Part shown: positions 5,926 to 12,809 of the stretch, in pieces
Layout: every line of letters starts with the position of its first letter
Numbering within the stretch: position 1 is the stretch's first letter
NCBI GenBank assembly: GCA_029858545.1
Contig: JAOUFA010000031.1
Location: forward strand, 1-16,189
DNA length: 16,189 nucleotides
Source: Betaproteobacteria bacterium
GTDB lineage: Bacteria > Pseudomonadota > Gammaproteobacteria > Burkholderiales > SG8-39
Direction of reading: 5' to 3'
Program-made: the position numbers and the translations under genes
The notes under the pieces: generated by a model
Database searches by the model: none
Told to the model about the DNA's origin: nothing
Seen by the model: the letters and a program-made list of their open reading frames with translations, nothing else

Positions 5926-7008
5926 ATGCCGAGACCGCTACGCGCCCGGATCAGTCTTTCGGCTCTCGCAGGCAATCTCGAAGTGGCGCGCCGTCACGCG
6001 GGCGAGGCGAAGATCTGGGCGGTCATCAAGGCGAACGCCTATGGCCATGGCCTGCGCCGCGCGGCGAAGGCGTTCGCCGCGGCCGATGGTCTGGCAATCA
6101 TCGAGTTCGACGCGGCGGCGCGTTTGCGCGACGCCGGAGAGACGCGGCCCATCCTGCTCCTCGAGGGCTTCTTCGGGCCGCAGGACATTGCGCTGCTGGC
6201 CGAATACGCGCTTACGCCCGTGATCCATAATTTCACGCAGATCGAAATCCTCGCAAAGATTTCACCCGCGGCGCCGATCGACGTGTACCTCAAGGTCAAT
6301 AGCGGCATGAACCGACTCGGCTTCACCGTGGATAGCCTGGAAGCTGCCTGGCAGGCCCTGCGCTCGAACCCCTGCGTGCGAAGCGTCGCGCTGATGACCC
6401 ACTTTGCCGATGCCGATGGCCCGAGCGGCGTGCAAGGGCAACTCGACTGGTTCGGCGAGATGATTCGTCCGCTCGAAGGCAACCCGGCTGTACCGCGCTC
6501 GTTCGCGAACTCGGCGGCGCTGCTGCGCTATCCGGAGGCGCGCGGTGACTGGGTGCGTCCGGGGATCATGCTGTACGGTTGTTCGCCCTTTGCCGAGCAG
6601 AGGGCGGCGGACCTTGGCCTGCGACCGGCGATGACGCTCGGCTCCGAGATCATCGCCGTACAGCAGGTGCTGCCTGGCGAGCGCGTCGGCTACGGCTTTG
6701 CCTACAAGGTCGAGCGCGAGATGACCCTGGGGATCGTCGCCTGCGGCTACGCCGACGGTTATCCGCGCCACGCTCCCTCGGGAACTCCGGTGCTCGTGAA
6801 CGGCTTCGACAGTTGCATCGTCGGGCGCGTGTCGATGGATATGCTGTGCGTCGATCTCACCGGCATCCCCGGCGCGGGCGTCGGCATGCCGGTGACGTTG
6901 TGGGGCGAGGGACTTTCGGCGGATCTCGTTGCCGCGGCCGCCGGTACGGTGAGCTATGAGCTGCTGTGCGCACTCGCCCCGCGCGTGCCGGTGTTGGAAG
7001 TCGCCTGA
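5926..7008 (+). CDS. alr: Alanine racemase
   Basis: This PLP enzyme interconverts L- and D-alanine in the cytoplasm and supplies D-Ala for peptidoglycan. The 360-residue protein has the PLP lysine Lys35 in VIKANAYGHG (33-42), the substrate segment YLKVNSGMNRLGF (121-133) and Arg211 in RPGIMLYG, which contacts the PLP ring nitrogen. The second catalytic base is Tyr256 in VGYGFAY, and RVSMDMLCVD (301-310) also fits. The N-terminal TIM barrel and C-terminal beta domain are both complete. The ATG at 5926 lies five bases after the regulator stop, with only a poor ACGGA site next to it, so translation is likely coupled. radA begins two bases after the stop. The alr-radA order is common in betaproteobacteria. 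It could be biosynthetic (alr) or catabolic (dadX); no dadA is nearby, which favours alr. Confidence 0.95.
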   Translation: MPRPLRARISLSALAGNLEVARRHAGEAKIWAVIKANAYGHGLRRAAKAFAAADGLAIIEFDAAARLRDAGETRPILLLEGFFGPQDIALLAEYALTPVIHNFTQIEILAKISPAAPIDVYLKVNSGMNRLGFTVDSLEAAWQALRSNPCVRSVALMTHFADADGPSGVQGQLDWFGEMIRPLEGNPAVPRSFANSAALLRYPEARGDWVRPGIMLYGCSPFAEQRAADLGLRPAMTLGSEIIAVQQVLPGERVGYGFAYKVEREMTLGIVACGYADGYPRHAPSGTPVLVNGFDSCIVGRVSMDMLCVDLTGIPGAGVGMPVTLWGEGLSADLVAAAAGTVSYELLCALAPRVPVLEVA

Positions 7009-7010
7009 TC

Positions 7011-8393
7011 GTGGCACGCGCCAAATCCGCCTACGTCTGTTCCGAATGCGGCGCGAGCGCGATCCAATGGTTCGGCGCCTGTCCATCGTGTGCTGCGGTG
7101 GGTACGCTGAACGAAACCCTCGCCGAGCGGCCCTCAGCACATCGCTATGCGGGCCTCGCGCCCGCCAACCTGCCGGTGACGCTCGGTAGGATCGAAGCCC
7201 GGGACCTTGCGCGCATTCCGACCGGCATCGATGAACTCGACCGGGTGTTGGGTGGGGGACTGGTCGCGGGACAGGTCGCGTTGATCGGCGGCGATCCCGG
7301 GATCGGAAAATCGACGTTGCTGCTGCAGGCACTCGCCGCGCTCGGCGTACAGGCCGGCGGCGATGCGGGCGTGCTCTATGTGACGGGCGAGGAGTCCTGC
7401 GAGCAGGTGGCGATGCGCGCCAAGCGGCTCGCGCTCGACGCGGATCGCGTGCAGTTGCTCGCCGAGATCCAGCTGGAGCGCATCATCGCCGCGCTCGAAG
7501 CGCTGAAGCCGCAGATCGTGGTGATCGACTCGATTCAAACCCTGTATTCGGAACAGATGCAGTCGGCACCCGGGTCGGTGGCACAGGTGCGCGAGTGCGC
7601 CGCGCAGCTCACGCGTTACGCGAAGCGCAGCGGTACCACGGTGCTGGTGATCGGCCACGTCACCAAGGAAGGTGCAATCGCAGGTCCGCGGGTGCTCGAG
7701 CACATCGTCGATACCGTACTCTACTTCGAAGGTGATCCGCACTCGAGCTTTCGCCTCATCCGCGCGATCAAGAACCGCTTCGGCGCGGTGAACGAACTGG
7801 GCGTGTTCGCGATGACCGAGAAGGGCCTGCGCGCGGTGAACAATCCCTCCGCGCTGTTTCTTTCGCATCATGGAAAGGACGTGGCGGGCTCCTGCGTGCT
7901 CGCCACACTCGAGGGCACGCGTCCGCTGCTGGTGGAGATCCAGGCGCTCGTCGATACTGCGCACGCGCCCAATCCGCGGCGCCTGTCGGTGGGTCTGGAG
8001 CAGAACCGACTCGCGATGCTGCTCGCAGTGCTGCACCGGCACGCGGGGATCGCGACCATGGACCAGGACGTATTCGTCAACGCGGTGGGCGGGGTGCGCA
8101 TCGGCGAACCGGCGGCGGATCTCGCGGTGTCACTCGCCGTGGTTTCGTCGCTCGCCGATCGGCCGATTCCGTCCAAGGTGGTGGTATTCGGCGAAATCGG
8201 CCTCGCGGGAGAAGTGCGCCCCGCACCGCGCGGACAGGAGCGTTTGAAGGAGGCGGCGAAACTCGGTTTCGAGCGCGCCATCGTACCGAAGGCCAATTTG
8301 CCCAAGGGCAGGTTTCCCGGCATCGAGGTGACCGCGGTCGAACGGATCCATCAGGCAGTGGTACTGCTGCGCGAGCTGGCGGGCAGGGGCTAG
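7011..8393 (+). CDS. radA: DNA repair protein RadA (branch-migration ATPase)
   Basis: RadA (Sms) is a hexameric RecA-related ATPase that drives branch migration of recombination intermediates with RecA. From GTG at 7011 the product is 460 residues, the same length as E. coli RadA. A four-cysteine zinc finger lies at C10-C13 and C24-C27. Walker A is GGDPGIGKST (93-102), Walker B IVVID ends at Asp173, and the RadA-specific KNRFG motif is at 254-258. The C-terminal Lon-like domain has FGEIGLAGEVRP (393-404). The start gives MARAKSAYVCSECG, the normal family N-terminus; there is no Shine-Dalgarno and the alr stop is two bases away, which implies coupling. A short hairpin follows the stop codon. 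Confidence 0.96.
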   Translation: MARAKSAYVCSECGASAIQWFGACPSCAAVGTLNETLAERPSAHRYAGLAPANLPVTLGRIEARDLARIPTGIDELDRVLGGGLVAGQVALIGGDPGIGKSTLLLQALAALGVQAGGDAGVLYVTGEESCEQVAMRAKRLALDADRVQLLAEIQLERIIAALEALKPQIVVIDSIQTLYSEQMQSAPGSVAQVRECAAQLTRYAKRSGTTVLVIGHVTKEGAIAGPRVLEHIVDTVLYFEGDPHSSFRLIRAIKNRFGAVNELGVFAMTEKGLRAVNNPSALFLSHHGKDVAGSCVLATLEGTRPLLVEIQALVDTAHAPNPRRLSVGLEQNRLAMLLAVLHRHAGIATMDQDVFVNAVGGVRIGEPAADLAVSLAVVSSLADRPIPSKVVVFGEIGLAGEVRPAPRGQERLKEAAKLGFERAIVPKANLPKGRFPGIEVTAVERIHQAVVLLRELAGRG

Positions 8394-8401
8394 ATCGTGT
8401 T

Positions 8402-8417
8402 CGCCCTGCGAAGGGCG
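8402..8417 (+). terminator. Short hairpin after radA
   Basis: CGCCCT (8402-8407) pairs perfectly with AGGGCG (8412-8417) around the loop GCGA, a GNRA tetraloop. It begins nine bases after the radA stop. The following bases CTTCTCC are not a U-run, so this is a weak terminator candidate. Confidence 0.3.
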
Positions 8418-8460
8418 CTTCTCCGTGACCGAATGCGCGGCGACGATCGTCCAGCGCGCC

Positions 8461-8466
8461 TATAGT
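8461..8466 (+). promoter_or_regulatory. -10 element for the small lipoprotein gene
   Basis: TATAGT matches consensus in 5 of 6 positions and would start transcription about 25 bases before the ATG at 8497. No convincing -35 is seen, since the region is nearly all G/C. Its presence after the radA hairpin suggests the small gene is transcribed on its own. Confidence 0.45.
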
Positions 8467-8496
8467 GCTCGCAGGCAATCCAATCGGAGCAACCCC

Positions 8497-8700
8497 ATGA
8501 GAAATCTACTCGTACTCGCTGCGGCCCTGGCCCTGTCCGGCTGCGGCGTCGAATCGATGGGCGCCGCGGCGAGCGCGGCCGCGATGAAGAAGCAGGAAAT
8601 CGAGCAGGGCAAGAAAACCATGGAGCAGGCACAGAAGAAGATCAACGCCTCGATGGAACAGGTGCAGCAAAGCGCGCAGGCGGCGGAGAAGGCGCAGTAA
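8497..8700 (+). CDS. Small lipoprotein (67 aa), function unknown
   Basis: The gene encodes a 67-residue precursor with a type II signal peptide MRNLLVLAAALALSGC. The lipobox is LSGC with Cys16 as the lipidated residue, and position +2 is Gly, so outer-membrane sorting is expected. The mature protein has an Ala/Gly-rich spacer and then one long polar helix (about residues 30-66) rich in Lys, Glu and Gln, with recurring Met/Ile/Val positions that suggest a short coiled coil. It lacks the C-terminal lysine that anchors Lpp to peptidoglycan. GGAG at 8486-8489 lies seven bases before the ATG, and a TATAGT box is upstream. I do not recognise a named family. It is compact enough to be a structural or accessory envelope lipoprotein, but no function should be assigned. 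Confidence 0.8.
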   Translation: MRNLLVLAAALALSGCGVESMGAAASAAAMKKQEIEQGKKTMEQAQKKINASMEQVQQSAQAAEKAQ

Positions 8701-8720
8701 GGCGAATCCGGGGCGTGCCG

Positions 8721-8736
8721 GGCTTCAGCCGAAGCC
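8721..8736. terminator. Hairpin between convergent lipoprotein and amidohydrolase genes
   Basis: GGCTTC (8721-8726) and GAAGCC (8731-8736) form a perfect six-pair stem with a four-base loop, 20 bases after the lipoprotein stop. It overlaps the stop codon (8725-8727) of the convergent gene. Neither strand shows a U-run after it, so termination is only possible. Confidence 0.25.
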
Positions 8737-9624
8737 GTAGAGCGTCGCCGGATTGCGCGCGAGGACGATTTCCCTGTGCCGCGCATCCGGCAAGGCCTCG
8801 ATGAGCAGTTCCAGCAGTTCCCCCGCATCGAGCTCCCGATGAGCGAGCAGGTGATCGTCGGCGACCTGCTGGCTCGAATGAAAACCGATGTTCGGCCAGT
8901 CCGATCCCCATACCAGCCGGTCGAGTGCCGCATCGGCCAGGGCCTGCATGAACGGAATGGCGTCGCGAAGCCGGCCGGTATGGCGCGTGATGCGGTCGGC
9001 TCCGGCCAGCTTGGCCCATGCGCGTCCGCCGCGCAGCAAGCGCCGCATCACCTGGAATCCGGACTGCTCGATTCCGTCGCGTGCGTCGGGCAGGCCCATG
9101 TGATCGATGACGATATCGATCGGCGAGCGCGCGAGTACCGGCTCGAGCGCCACCATCGTCGGCGCATCGATCAGCAGTTGCAGGTGCCAGGCGAGTGGCG
9201 CAAGGGTCTTGGCGAATTGCGCCACGAGTTGTGCGGGATCATCGGCATAGCGCCCGGCGAGTGAATACAGGTTGAGCCGCGCGCCGCGCACTCCGGCCGC
9301 GTGCAGTCGTTCCAGTTCCGCGCGCGACGCATCGGGTGCGACGACGGCGACCGCGCGAGCGCGCGAACCCAGCTGCGCGAGCGCGGCGAGCAGCGCTCGG
9401 TTGTCGAGCCCATGGCCGCTCGCCTGCACGAACACCGTGCGTTCCAGACCGACCTGGCATTTCATGCGCTCGTGCGCATCGAGCGGTGCCTCGGGAACGG
9501 TGTACGAACGTTCCGCTGCGAGGGGAAAGCGGTCAAACGGACCGAAGACGTGCATATGACAATCGGTCGCGTTGGCAGGCAGCGCTTGCGAAGGCGGGTT
9601 GTGAATTCGGGTGAAGGTTTGCAT
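8725..9624 (-). CDS. LigI-like amidohydrolase (amidohydrolase_2 family), substrate unknown
   Basis: This is a 299-residue TIM-barrel hydrolase of the amidohydrolase_2 group that includes 2-pyrone-4,6-dicarboxylate lactonase (LigI), D-galactarolactone isomerase and sulfomuconolactonase. Candidate catalytic residues are visible: His23 and His25 in DCHMHVFGP (21-29), His175 in VIDHMG and Asp242 in GSDWPNIGFH. The sequences DCHMHVFGPFDRFPLAAERS, VQASGHGLDNRALL, LHAAGVRGARLN and VWGSDWP all follow the LigI pattern, which acts on lactone dicarboxylates. The start ATG at 9624 has GGAAAGG about eight bases upstream. The gene is divergent from the Ldh2-type operon, with 31 bases between the start codons, so shared control is likely. 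The substrate is probably a lactone or cyclic carboxylate used with the neighbouring dehydrogenases; this is an inference from family and context. Confidence 0.82.
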   Translation of the reverse strand: MQTFTRIHNPPSQALPANATDCHMHVFGPFDRFPLAAERSYTVPEAPLDAHERMKCQVGLERTVFVQASGHGLDNRALLAALAQLGSRARAVAVVAPDASRAELERLHAAGVRGARLNLYSLAGRYADDPAQLVAQFAKTLAPLAWHLQLLIDAPTMVALEPVLARSPIDIVIDHMGLPDARDGIEQSGFQVMRRLLRGGRAWAKLAGADRITRHTGRLRDAIPFMQALADAALDRLVWGSDWPNIGFHSSQQVADDHLLAHRELDAGELLELLIEALPDARHREIVLARNPATLYGFG

Positions 9625-9627
9625 AAT
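9599..9627 (+). promoter_or_regulatory. Sigma-70 promoter for the Ldh2-Bug-dehydrogenase operon
   Basis: A -35 TTGTGA (9599-9604) and a -10 CATAAT (9622-9627) are separated by exactly 17 bases, matching consensus in 4 of 6 and 5 of 6 positions. The predicted start, near 9634, is about 22 bases before the ATG at 9656. The -10 covers the start codon (9622-9624) of the divergent amidohydrolase. Confidence 0.55.
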
Positions 9628-9655
9628 GCCGGCCTTTCCACGTAGAAGCACAATA

Positions 9656-10729
9656 ATGATGGGTGAAGCCGCCGTGGCGCCAACCGGTGCGCAGGTCGAT
9701 GCCGAACGGCTGCGCGCCTTTGTCGCGGAGGTCTTTCGCCACGCGGGCCTCGAGGCGGCGGCGGCTGACATTGTCGCAGACAGTCTGGTTTGGGCCGATC
9801 TGGCGGGGGTCGATACCCACGGCGTGGCGCGCGTTCCTTCCTACGTCGAACGTCTGCGCAAGAAACTGGTCAACGCGGCGCCGCGCATGAGCGTGGAGTC
9901 GCGCATGCCGTTCGCAGCGAGCCTCGACGGCGACAATGCGATGGGCGCGCTGGTCGCCGAGCGCGCGATGCGCGAGGCGCTCGAGCGTGCGCGAATCCTT
10001 GGCATCGGCGTGGTGGTGGCGCGCCGCAGCAATCATTTCGGCACCGCTGGCTATTGGGCGCGCAAGGCGGTGTCCGAAGGCTGCATCGGGATCTGCATCA
10101 GCCCGGCGTCGAAGAGCCTCGCTCCTTTCGGCAGCAAGGCACCGCTCTTTGGCACCAATCCGTTCGCGGTCGCGGTGCCCGCCGGCGCGCGCGCACCCTG
10201 GGTGATGGATCTGGCGACGAGCGTCGCTGCGCGTGGCCACATTCGGCTCGCGGCGCGCGAGGCGCGCTCGATCCCCGAGGGCTGGGCGCTCGACCGCGAC
10301 GGCCATCCGACGACCGATGCCGCACGGGCGCTCGAAGGCGTGATGCTGCCGTTTGCCGGTCCGAAGGGTTCGGCATTGTCGATGCTCGCCGATATTCTCG
10401 GCGGCGTGCTCGCCGGGGCCGCTTTCGGCGGCGAGATACGCGACATGAACACCGACTTCAGCGCACCGCAGGAAGTCGGTCATTTCTTCATGGCGATGCG
10501 CGTCGATGCGTTCATGCCGGCCGCAGAATTCGCGGCGCGCATGACGCAGTTGATCGATCGCGTCAAGGCGCTACCGCCCGCCGCGGGTTTCGACGCAGTG
10601 ATGTATCCCGGAGAGCCCGAAGCACGACGCAGCGCCGAGCGCCGCGAAAAGGGCATTGCGCTTTCGGTTGCCACGCGTGCAGCCCTCGCCAAGGTCGCCG
10701 GCGAATTCGGTCTCGTGGCATCTGTTTGA
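9656..10729 (+). CDS. Ldh2-family (malate/L-lactate/ureidoglycolate-type) oxidoreductase
   Basis: This 357-residue NAD(P)-dependent dehydrogenase belongs to the type 2 malate/L-lactate family, which oxidises 2-hydroxy acids or reduces their keto forms and is unrelated in fold to classic LDH/MDH. Motifs visible are GVDTHGVARVPSYVERL (51-67), RRSNHFGTAGYWA (123-135) with the likely catalytic His127, PLFGTNPFAV (163-172), WVMDLATS (182-189) and GPKGSALSM (235-243). ATG at 9656 (or 9659) is chosen because a 17-spaced promoter lies just upstream and would exclude the in-frame GTG at 9611 and ATG at 9626. The Shine-Dalgarno is weak (GTAGAAG, 9642-9648). The gene leads a three-gene operon with a Bug receptor and a decarboxylating dehydrogenase, which points to a hydroxycarboxylate substrate. 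Members of this family cannot be told apart by substrate from sequence alone. Confidence 0.85.
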   Translation: MMGEAAVAPTGAQVDAERLRAFVAEVFRHAGLEAAAADIVADSLVWADLAGVDTHGVARVPSYVERLRKKLVNAAPRMSVESRMPFAASLDGDNAMGALVAERAMREALERARILGIGVVVARRSNHFGTAGYWARKAVSEGCIGICISPASKSLAPFGSKAPLFGTNPFAVAVPAGARAPWVMDLATSVAARGHIRLAAREARSIPEGWALDRDGHPTTDAARALEGVMLPFAGPKGSALSMLADILGGVLAGAAFGGEIRDMNTDFSAPQEVGHFFMAMRVDAFMPAAEFAARMTQLIDRVKALPPAAGFDAVMYPGEPEARRSAERREKGIALSVATRAALAKVAGEFGLVASV

Positions 10730-10745
10730 GTCCCATTGCAACCCC

Positions 10746-10751
10746 AAGGAG
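10746..10751 (+). promoter_or_regulatory. Ribosome-binding site of the Bug receptor gene
   Basis: AAGGAG lies eight bases before the ATG at 10760 and is the strongest Shine-Dalgarno in the window. It fixes the start and rejects an in-frame TTG at 10736, which would place this site inside the coding region. High receptor output compared with the flanking enzymes is implied. Confidence 0.75.
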
Positions 10752-10759
10752 AATCTACG

Positions 10760-11734
10760 ATGAAAACCCGATTCACCGCCGCCGCGCTCGCCCTATGCGC
10801 GCTCCTGGCCGGCTCCGCATTCGCGCAGGAGAGCTATCCGTCCAAACCGGTGCGGGTCATCGTGCCGTACAGCCCGGGCGGCGCCGCCGACATATTCGGG
10901 CGCTCGCTGGCGCATAAGCTCTCGGAAACGTTCAAACAGTCGTTCCTGGTGGAGAACAAGCCGGGAGCCAACGGCGGGATTGGCGCCGACTTCGTCGCGA
11001 AAAGCGCACCCGACGGCTACACGCTGCTGGTCACCGCGAGCGGACCGATCGTCGTCAATCCGGTGCTGTACGCGAAAGTCCCGTATGTTCCGCTGCGCGA
11101 CTTCGCACCGGTGGCCCAGGGCACGGTCTATCAGTACGTGCTCGTGACCCTCGCCAGCTCGCCGATCCATAGCCTCGACGATCTCGTGCGCGCGGCGCGC
11201 GCGAAGCCCGGCGCGCTGTCGTACGGATCGACCGGGATCGGTGGCGGCAACCATCTTTCGGGCGAACTGCTCGCGCTCGCGACCCACACCACGCTCACCC
11301 ACGTGCCGTACAAGGGCAGTGCCGCGGCGCTCGCCGACCTGCTCGGGGGACAGATCTCGTTCATGTTCGACACCGTCATTACCTCCGTGCCGCAGATCCG
11401 CGCCGGCAAGCTGCGCGCCTTCGCGGTGTCGAGCCGCAAGCGCGCCTCGGCGCTACCCGAAGTTCCGACGATGGAGCAGGCGGGCGTCACGGGTTTCGAC
11501 ATCTCGCAATGGCAGGGGGTGCTTGCACCGGCCGGCACGCCCAAGGCCATCATCGACCGCCTCAACGCCGAAATCGTCAAGGCGCTGCACTCGTCCGAGA
11601 TGCAGGAGCGGCTCGTCACCAAGGGCGGCAACGAAATCGTCACCGGCAGCGCCGAGGACTTCACCGCGCTGATCCGCAGCGATCTGAAACTCTATGCGCA
11701 GCTGATCAAGGACGCGAAGATTCCCGCCCAATAA
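10760..11734 (+). CDS. Bug-family (TctC-like) periplasmic solute-binding protein
   Basis: This 324-residue secreted receptor has a Sec signal peptide MKTRFTAAALALCALLAGSAFA with cleavage predicted after AFA (22|23). The mature protein begins QESYPSKPVRVIVPYSPGGAADIFGR, the standard Bug/TctC opening in which PGG-type loops hold a carboxylate of the ligand. Further family motifs are VENKPGANGGIGADFVAKSAPDGYTLL, YGSTGIGGGNHLSGELL, THVPYKGSAAALADLLGGQI and the ending of the lobe, APAGTPKAIIDRLNAEI. Bug proteins bind carboxylated solutes such as citrate, tricarballylate, nicotinate or aspartate, and are greatly expanded in Bordetella-like betaproteobacteria. No TctA or TctB membrane genes are in the window, so it is an orphan receptor that may serve a distant transporter or a sensor kinase. 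It lies 30 bases after the Ldh2-type gene and 10 bases before the last dehydrogenase. Confidence 0.93.
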   Translation: MKTRFTAAALALCALLAGSAFAQESYPSKPVRVIVPYSPGGAADIFGRSLAHKLSETFKQSFLVENKPGANGGIGADFVAKSAPDGYTLLVTASGPIVVNPVLYAKVPYVPLRDFAPVAQGTVYQYVLVTLASSPIHSLDDLVRAARAKPGALSYGSTGIGGGNHLSGELLALATHTTLTHVPYKGSAAALADLLGGQISFMFDTVITSVPQIRAGKLRAFAVSSRKRASALPEVPTMEQAGVTGFDISQWQGVLAPAGTPKAIIDRLNAEIVKALHSSEMQERLVTKGGNEIVTGSAEDFTALIRSDLKLYAQLIKDAKIPAQ

Positions 11735-11744
11735 GAAATTGCCG

Positions 11745-12809
11745 ATGAAAATCCTCGTACTGCCGGGCGACGGCATCGGCCCGGAAATCACCGCCGCGGC
11801 GCTCGTCGTGCTCGATCGCGCGAACGCGCGCTACAAGCTCGGGCTCGCATGGCAGCGCGACGAGGTCGGCCTCCAGGCGCTGAGGAAGGAGGGCACGACG
11901 CTACCCGCGCGCGTGATGGAGGCCGCGCGCGCGCTGCCGGGCGTGATCCTCGGGCCGCTCTCGACCATCGACTATCCGCCGCGCGAGCAGGGCGGCATCA
12001 ACGCTTCGGGCGCGATGCGCATCGCGTTCGATCTGTACGCGAACGTCCGGCCGGCGAAGTCGCGTCTCGGCGTGGGTCTCACCGGCAAGGCGATCGACCT
12101 CGTGATTTACCGGGAGAACACCGAGGGCTTCTACGCCGACCGCAACATGCACCTGGGACTCGGCGAATTCATGCCGACCGAGGACATGGCGCTCGCGGTG
12201 CGCCGCGTGACGGCGAAGTGCTGCGAACGCATCGCGCGGCGCGCGTTCGAGGCGGCGATGACGCGCACGAAACGGGTCACCGCGGTGCACAAGGCCAATA
12301 TCTTCAAGATTTCCGACGGACTGTTCCTGCGCGAAGTGCGCAAGGTCGCACGCGAATTTGCCGAGGTCCGCGTCGAGGAGGTGCTCGTCGACGCAATGGC
12401 CGCGCTGCTCGTGCGCCAGCCCGACAGGTACGACATCATCGTCACCGAGAACATGTACGGCGACATCCTGTCGGACGAAGCCTCGGAACTCTCCGGCGGC
12501 CTGGGACTCGCCGGCTCGATCAACGCGGGTGACGAACACTGCGTCGCGCAGGCCCAGCACGGCTCGGCACCCGACATCGCCGGGCAGAACAAGGCCAATC
12601 CGGTTTCGCTCATCCTGTCGGCCGCGATGCTGCTCGAGTGGCTGGGAGCGCGGCACGGTCGCCGGGACCTGTCCGAGGCGGGGCAGGCGATCGAGACAGC
12701 GGTCGATGCAACGCTCAAAAACCCGGCGACGCGCACCGCGGATCTGGGCGGGATGCTCGGGACGCGAGCGTTTGCCGAGGCGGTGGCGGGGCGGCTTGAG
12801 GCTAGGTAG
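11745..12809 (+). CDS. Isocitrate/isopropylmalate-family dehydrogenase, substrate unassigned
   Basis: This 354-residue decarboxylating dehydrogenase uses NAD(P)+ and Mg/Mn. Motifs are MKILVLPGDGIGPE (1-14), Arg92 and Arg102 in AMRIAFDLYANVRPAKS, YRENTEGFYADR (122-133), Lys183 in VHKANIFKISDG, Asp216, MYGDILSDEASELSGG (237-252) with two metal-ligand aspartates, and HGSAPDIAG (272-280). It lacks both the LeuB-type LLxLR helix and the SVWGLLIDFRR helix of the tartrate/D-malate enzyme at the start of the window. The YRENTEGFYADR and HKANIF segments are closer to isocitrate and homoisocitrate dehydrogenases. ATG at 11745 is preferred over an in-frame TTG at 11739. The gene is the last of a three-gene operon, ten bases after the Bug receptor stop. 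I infer a role in catabolism of a 2-hydroxy di- or tricarboxylate; leuB or icd function is not supported by the context. Confidence 0.85.
   Translation: MKILVLPGDGIGPEITAAALVVLDRANARYKLGLAWQRDEVGLQALRKEGTTLPARVMEAARALPGVILGPLSTIDYPPREQGGINASGAMRIAFDLYANVRPAKSRLGVGLTGKAIDLVIYRENTEGFYADRNMHLGLGEFMPTEDMALAVRRVTAKCCERIARRAFEAAMTRTKRVTAVHKANIFKISDGLFLREVRKVAREFAEVRVEEVLVDAMAALLVRQPDRYDIIVTENMYGDILSDEASELSGGLGLAGSINAGDEHCVAQAQHGSAPDIAGQNKANPVSLILSAAMLLEWLGARHGRRDLSEAGQAIETAVDATLKNPATRTADLGGMLGTRAFAEAVAGRLEAR

Noticed and set aside
9611..9628. GTG at 9611 or ATG at 9626 as start of the Ldh2-type gene
   Set aside because: Both lie on or before the -10 of a well-spaced promoter and inside or on the start of the divergent gene. 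Starting at 9656 or 9659 gives a normal family N-terminus.
9790..10917. A 375-codon plus-strand frame across the Ldh2-type gene and the start of the Bug receptor
   Set aside because: It crosses the real stop and start of two well-supported genes and has an Arg-rich composition typical of a shifted frame.
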